A DNA stretch of 8,798 bases from assembly GCA_937925775.1 (NCBI GenBank), contig CALAMM010000140.1:1-8798 (forward strand), read 5' to 3'. The notes beneath the pieces were generated by a model. That model made no database searches and was not told the origin of the DNA. It was given only the letters and a program-made list of their open reading frames with translations. The DNA comes from an uncultured Fimbriimonadales bacterium. Lineage in GTDB: Bacteria > Armatimonadota > Fimbriimonadia > Fimbriimonadales > GBS-DC. Position 1 is the stretch's first letter. Each line of letters opens with the position of its first letter. Made by a program: the position numbers and the translations under genes. Below are positions 5,100-8,798 of the stretch, in pieces.

Positions 5100-7100
5100 A
5101 TGCGATTGCGAGTTAGTATCGGGCTGCTCTGTGCTGGGCTGGTGGTGTTTGCGCAGGGTCAACCTGTGGAGCCGCGCAGTTTTCCTGCGCTTAGGTTCAC
5201 TCGTCCGCCTGTTATCGACGGTGTCGTGAATCCCGACGAGTGGGCGGAGGCGTATGTCGTGGAGCGGTTCTGGTCGCCTTCGCGTCAGCAGTGGGGGGCA
5301 TTCCCCACGCGGGCTTACATTGGCTACGACTCGGAAGCCATCTATGTTGCCTTCATTTGTGAAGATCCTGACCCCTCTCAAATTCGGGCGCAGGAGACCA
5401 AGCGCGGTGGCTATTTAGAAAACGACGATACCGTGATGGTGTTGATTGAGCCGCAGGCGCGCGGGCTGGAGCCGTACACTTTCACCGTGAACGCGCGGGG
5501 AGTGCAGTCGGACGAGTTCCCTGCAGGCACAGCGGAGAACATCCGTTGGCGGGGCGACTGGCAGGCAGCAGCGCAGATTGGGGAGAACGGCTGGTGCGCG
5601 GAACTGCGTATCCCGTTCCGTATCCTCCGCTATCCACCGAAGCAGGAACGCTTTGGCATCATTTTGGAGCGCTACATTCCTCGCCTGAACGAGATTTACA
5701 CTTTTCCCAACATGGGCGCGTACTATTCCACGCGACGGCAGAGCTTGTGGACGGGGTTGACGCTGCCCCCGCCCCGCTACCCAGTGATTCTGTTGCCTTA
5801 TTTCACGGGCGACAGCGACCCGAACCAGACGCGCGGGCGCGGCGGGCTGGACATCCGCTACATCGCTGGCGACCCGCTCACCGCCCTGTTCACGCTCAAG
5901 CCCGATTTCCGCAACATCGCCGCGGATGTCGCCGATGTGGATTTCTCCTATACGGAGAAAGTGCTGGCAGAAACGCGCCCGTTCTTCCAAGAGGGGAGCG
6001 AGTTTATGCCCCCACGCGCCGCCTTCTATAGCCTGCGCGTGCAGGAGTTGAACACAGGGCTGAAGGCGTTTGGCACATTGGGCGATTGGCGTTATGGCGC
6101 GACCATCGGCGAGTACGAGTTTCAAGGGCGCACGCGGCAGTTCGGCGTGGGGCGCGTGCGCTACCAGTTCGCCGAACGCTCGTTCCTCAATCTCATCGGC
6201 GTGCGCCTGCAAGGCGATGTGCGCGAAGACACGCTCGGCGCGATTGTCGATACGCAACGCATCACCGGGGAGGGCGAGCTGCGTCTCACCGCCGCCTATT
6301 ACCAACTTAGCGGCGACCGCGACGGCGCGTACCAGCAATACACCCTCCTGCGCAACGCCCGTGAACGCCTGCCCAACTACCTCCTGCAGTATACCGACAT
6401 CGAGCCGAACTACCGCCCGCGATTGGGATTCGCCCCAGAAACAGGCTACCGAGGGCTGAAATTCAGCGTGCTGTGGTTCGACCGCCCCGAAAGCGAGCGA
6501 CTGCTCTACACGGAGACGCGAATCTCGGCAACTCGTCGCACGCGCTACGGCGGAACGCGCTTAGATGAGGGCATCTCCGCCTCGCACCAGTGGCTGTTCA
6601 CCTCGCAGAACCGAATCACGCTGAGCGCAGAATACTTGAACCGCCCGCCGAACATCGACCGCACGCTGGGCATCGAGTACGCATGGAATGTGCTGGACAT
6701 TTACCGCGCGGGAAGCCTGTTCGTGCGCTTTGGCGACCAGAACGGCGGGCGCAGTCGCTACGCGCGGGTGGTTCAAGCGTATGAGCTCGCACCGCGCTTC
6801 CGACTCAAGTTAGACCTCGAAAGCCTCGACATCGACTACCCCGACGCGCCTGCCGACCGCGCCCGACAGCTCATCCTCACGCTGAACTATGAGATTGACC
6901 CCGAACGCGCTCTCGGCGGACGGCTTATCCTGAACCGATTGGAGTTTGGCGGCGAGGCGGAAACCACGCGCAACTTCTACCTGACCTACCTGCAACGGGT
7001 GCGCCGCGGGTTCGACCTCTACCTCATCTACGGCCTGCCCAACGCAAGCCGCACGCAAAATCGGCTGGCGGTGAAGCTGATTACGCCACTGGAACTTTGA
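5100..7100 (+). CDS. CBM9-like + DUF5916 outer-membrane beta-barrel protein
   Basis: A 666-aa exported protein. Residues 1-20 form a signal peptide (hydrophobic 6-18, likely cleavage AQG/QP at 20/21). Residues about 35-215 are a CBM9-like beta-sandwich domain: RPPVIDGVVNPDEWAEA (35-51), YDSEAIYVAFICEDPDP (76-92), ENDDTVMVLIEP (107-118), FTVNARGVQSDE (128-139) and GWCAELRIPFRILRY (164-178). From about 225 to the end is the DUF5916 region, with KPDFRNIAADV (267-277) and ETRPFFQEGSEF (291-302) in place of the family's NPDFsqvEaD and EkRPFFlEg. The rest alternates aromatic and charged residues as expected for outer-membrane strands. The protein ends LITPLEL, without the usual terminal aromatic residue of BamA substrates. 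Ligand and role are unknown; carbohydrate or surface binding is a family-based guess. The start is set by the GGGGAGG site. It is divergent from the DUF1501 gene, and lysS follows 51 bp downstream. Confidence 0.9.
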   Translation: MRLRVSIGLLCAGLVVFAQGQPVEPRSFPALRFTRPPVIDGVVNPDEWAEAYVVERFWSPSRQQWGAFPTRAYIGYDSEAIYVAFICEDPDPSQIRAQETKRGGYLENDDTVMVLIEPQARGLEPYTFTVNARGVQSDEFPAGTAENIRWRGDWQAAAQIGENGWCAELRIPFRILRYPPKQERFGIILERYIPRLNEIYTFPNMGAYYSTRRQSLWTGLTLPPPRYPVILLPYFTGDSDPNQTRGRGGLDIRYIAGDPLTALFTLKPDFRNIAADVADVDFSYTEKVLAETRPFFQEGSEFMPPRAAFYSLRVQELNTGLKAFGTLGDWRYGATIGEYEFQGRTRQFGVGRVRYQFAERSFLNLIGVRLQGDVREDTLGAIVDTQRITGEGELRLTAAYYQLSGDRDGAYQQYTLLRNARERLPNYLLQYTDIEPNYRPRLGFAPETGYRGLKFSVLWFDRPESERLLYTETRISATRRTRYGGTRLDEGISASHQWLFTSQNRITLSAEYLNRPPNIDRTLGIEYAWNVLDIYRAGSLFVRFGDQNGGRSRYARVVQAYELAPRFRLKLDLESLDIDYPDAPADRARQLILTLNYEIDPERALGGRLILNRLEFGGEAETTRNFYLTYLQRVRRGFDLYLIYGLPNASRTQNRLAVKLITPLEL

Positions 7101-7138
7101 CGCCCTGAGCAAGATTCGCTCTCATCGCAGGTGCAGGG

Positions 7139-7144
7139 TACAAT
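7139..7144 (+). promoter_or_regulatory. -10 box of a probable leaderless lysS promoter
   Basis: TACAAT (5 of 6 to TATAAT) ends exactly 7 nt before the lysS ATG at 7152, so transcription would begin at or next to the A of the start codon. No Shine-Dalgarno lies between them. The -35 region is weak: TTCGCT at 7115-7120 with an 18-bp spacer, 3 of 6. This geometry is the known signature of leaderless genes in several phyla such as Deinococcota and Actinomycetota; its use here is inference. Confidence 0.6.
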
Positions 7145-7151
7145 TTGCGCC

Positions 7152-8657
7152 ATGCACGAGCCAGTCCGCCACACGCTTGAGGAAGAGAACCAGCTGGTAC
7201 AAATCCGCCTGCAGAAACTCCAGCAGCTGCGCGAGCGGGGGTTAGACCCGTTCGCTATCGAACGCTATGAGATCACCCACCCCCTGCGGGCAATCCACGA
7301 GGAGTACGAGCAACTGGAAGGTAAGACGGTTGCCGTCGCAGGGCGTATTGTGTCGATCCGCAAGATGGGCAAGGCGACCTTCGCGCACTTGATGGACAGC
7401 ACAGGCAAACTGCAAATCTACCTCAGAGCCGACGAACAAGGCGAACAGTATGACCTGATTGACCTGTGGGACTTGGGCGACTACCTCGGCGTGCAGGGGT
7501 TTGTGTTCAAAACGCGCACGGGGGAGGTAACGGTACACGGGCAGTCGTTTACGATATTGGCGAAAGCCATTCGCCCTGTGCCGTTCCCCAAAGAGAAAGG
7601 GGAACAACGCTGGTATGAGCTGCACGATGTGGAGCAGCGGTATCGGCAGCGCTACTTAGACCTGTTGGTGAACCCTGAATCGCGTCGGCGGCTGATTGCG
7701 CGCTGCCAAATGATACGGGAGATTCGGCGGTTTCTGGACGAACGGGGCTTTCTGGAAGTGGAGACGCCCGTGCTGCAGCCGATGGCGGGCGGCGCCGCCG
7801 CGCGACCTTTTGTCACCTACCACAACGCGCTCAACCGCGAGTTCCAGCTGCGCATCGCGCTGGAGCTGTACCTGAAGCGGGTGCTGATAGGGGGGATCGA
7901 CCGCGTGTACGAAATCGGGCGCGTGTTCCGCAATGAGGGCATCTCCACCCGCCATAACCCCGAATTCACGATGCTCGAACTCTACCAGGCGTATGCGAAC
8001 CTGGAGGACATCATGAACCTCGTGGAGGAGCTGTTTCGCCATGTTGCCGAGCGCGTGTTCGGAACTACGGTGTTCGAGATGCACGGCGTGCAGGTGGACC
8101 TGAGCCAGCCGTGGCGACGCATTCGCCTGATGGACGCGATCCGGGAGTATACAGGGCTTACAGAAGCCGATTTCGAAACGCTGGCGGACGCTGTCCGCGC
8201 CGCCGAGAAGGTCGGCGTCCATGTGGAACGCAAGGACACCATCGGCGGGATTATCGAGAAAGTGTTGGAGAAGTGCGTAGCGGAGCATTTGCAGCAGCCG
8301 ACTTTCGTCTATGGCTTCCCGATAGATACCTCGCCGCTGGCGAAACGCGAACCCGACAACCCGCGTTTTACTCGCCGCTTTGAGGGCTACCTCTTCGGCA
8401 AGGAGGTCGCCAACGCCTTCTCGGAGCTGAACGACCCGCTGGAGCAGCGCACACGATTTGAACAGCAATATCAACTCCGCCAAGCAGGCGATGAGGAGGC
8501 GCACCCGTTCGATGAGGATTTCCTACACGCGATGGAGTACGGCATGCCTCCTGCAGGCGGGCTGGGGATCGGAATCGACCGCATGGCGATGCTGCTCACG
8601 GGAACCGACTCGATTCGCGAAGTCATCTTCTTCCCGCAGATGCGGGAAGGCTCGTAG
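7152..8657 (+). CDS. lysS: Lysyl-tRNA synthetase, class II
   Basis: Charges tRNA-Lys with lysine in the cytosol, using ATP. Length is 501 aa, normal for bacterial LysS. The N-terminal OB-fold anticodon-binding domain covers about 57-140 (VAVAGRIVSIRKMGKATFAHL, D82 onward). The catalytic core has motif 1 FLDERGFLEVETPVLQP (194-210), the family block GGAAARPFVTYHNAL (213-227), motif 2 VYEIGRVFRNEG...NPEFTMLE (252-276) and motif 3 GGLGIGIDRMAMLL (469-482). FGKEVANAFSELNDPLEQR (415-433) is the typical lysine-enzyme segment. I chose ATG 7152 over an in-frame GTG at 7131 because the GTG falls upstream of the -10 box at 7139-7144, which would position transcription at 7152. Independent transcription from the upstream barrel gene is therefore likely. 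Nothing appears missing or broken. Confidence 0.97.
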   Translation: MHEPVRHTLEEENQLVQIRLQKLQQLRERGLDPFAIERYEITHPLRAIHEEYEQLEGKTVAVAGRIVSIRKMGKATFAHLMDSTGKLQIYLRADEQGEQYDLIDLWDLGDYLGVQGFVFKTRTGEVTVHGQSFTILAKAIRPVPFPKEKGEQRWYELHDVEQRYRQRYLDLLVNPESRRRLIARCQMIREIRRFLDERGFLEVETPVLQPMAGGAAARPFVTYHNALNREFQLRIALELYLKRVLIGGIDRVYEIGRVFRNEGISTRHNPEFTMLELYQAYANLEDIMNLVEELFRHVAERVFGTTVFEMHGVQVDLSQPWRRIRLMDAIREYTGLTEADFETLADAVRAAEKVGVHVERKDTIGGIIEKVLEKCVAEHLQQPTFVYGFPIDTSPLAKREPDNPRFTRRFEGYLFGKEVANAFSELNDPLEQRTRFEQQYQLRQAGDEEAHPFDEDFLHAMEYGMPPAGGLGIGIDRMAMLLTGTDSIREVIFFPQMREGS

Positions 8658-8678
8658 CGCGGACACTCCTGTTCGTGC
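8657..8678 (+). terminator. Hairpin directly at the lysS stop codon (possible terminator, no U-tract)
   Basis: A 9-pair stem (GCGCGGACA with TGTTCGTGC) with loop CTCC begins at the last base of the lysS TAG. Two pairs are G-U, which are tolerated only in the plus-strand transcript, fitting a structure formed in lysS mRNA. No T-tract follows, so it may stabilise the 3' end or belong to the dispersed element instead of terminating transcription. Confidence 0.4.
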
Positions 8679-8790
8679 GTGAAGTTGCGAGTGCGTTGCC
8701 CTTCTTGGCGTCGTGGTGTCGGCGTCCTCGCTGACGAGTTTTGCTTGGACAAGAATGTCCAAGCCACGCAGAGCGTTTTGCTGAGGGATT
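8661..8790. repeat. Composite dispersed element, copy 2
   Basis: This is the counterpart of the element at 4946-5058: block a at 8661-8677, block b at 8718-8767 and block c at 8772-8790. The spacer between a and b is 40 bp here and 13 bp in copy 1. Block b includes a hairpin GTCGGCG-TCCT-CGCTGAC (8718-8735, one G-T pair) and a perfect one at 8743-8764. No gene is visible from 8658 to the window end. Confidence 0.65.
8743..8764. repeat. Perfect 9-bp-stem palindrome with AGAA loop
   Basis: GCTTGGACA (8743-8751) and TGTCCAAGC (8756-8764) are exact reverse complements around AGAA. It shares the GGACA/TGTCC arms with the hairpin at 8657-8678 and with the imperfect one near 5002-5021. It has no T-tract on the plus strand. 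Confidence 0.8.
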
Positions 8791-8798
8791 TTGCGACG

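Noticed and set aside
4900..5229. 109-aa plus-strand reading frame
   Set aside because: It runs through the dispersed repeat and into the signal-peptide region of the DUF5916 gene in another frame, has no Shine-Dalgarno and no recognisable domain.
5415..6338. 307-aa minus-strand reading frame
   Set aside because: Antisense shadow of the DUF5916 gene, typical of GC-rich codon use; composition is Arg/Ala/His-rich with no domain.
7131..7151. GTG 7131 as the lysS start
   Set aside because: It lies upstream of the -10 box at 7139-7144 and lacks a Shine-Dalgarno.
7656..8504. 282-aa minus-strand reading frame
   Set aside because: Antisense shadow of lysS, which has all class II synthetase motifs.

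Overview
The window (about 60% G+C by eye) is a chromosomal stretch of a Gram-negative-type bacterium. It has five protein genes and two intergenic patches full of short palindromes. A beta-clamp-binding, endonuclease-type MutL, a Tat-exported DUF1501 protein, a CBM9/DUF5916 outer-membrane barrel and an apparently leaderless lysS would fit Armatimonadota (Fimbriimonadia-like, often thermophilic). Planctomycetota or Acidobacteriota relatives remain possible; this placement is inference from gene content only.

Layout: (1) 2-970, +, the C-terminal part of mutL. The window opens inside a 33/30-bp tandem repeat that reads without a stop into the MutL C-terminal endonuclease domain, so the repeat is best read as the inter-domain linker. 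(2) 1012-3342, +, a UvrD/AddA-type superfamily 1 helicase without a RecB-type nuclease domain, 41 bp behind mutL and probably co-transcribed. (3) 3354-4805, -, a full-length DUF1501 protein with a twin-arginine signal, convergent with the helicase (11 bp between stops). (4) 4806-5099, a divergent intergenic region with two AT-rich palindromes, a 20-bp inverted repeat and one copy of a composite dispersed element. (5) 5100-7100, +, a secreted or outer-membrane CBM9-like + DUF5916 barrel protein with a strong Shine-Dalgarno. (6) 7152-8657, +, lysS (class II lysyl-tRNA synthetase), with a -10 box exactly 7 nt before its ATG. (7) 8658-8798, a second copy of the composite element with three consecutive 4-nt-loop hairpins, running to the window end.

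MutL and the helicase belong together functionally (DNA repair and recombination). The DUF1501 and DUF5916 genes are divergent envelope or secreted functions, and lysS is a housekeeping gene with its own promoter. No complete novel multi-gene system is visible. The most notable structure is the in-frame coding minisatellite in the mutL linker, whose palindromic core matches a palindrome in the repeat patch behind lysS. This suggests that a genome-resident REP-like sequence may have invaded and expanded inside a mismatch-repair gene.
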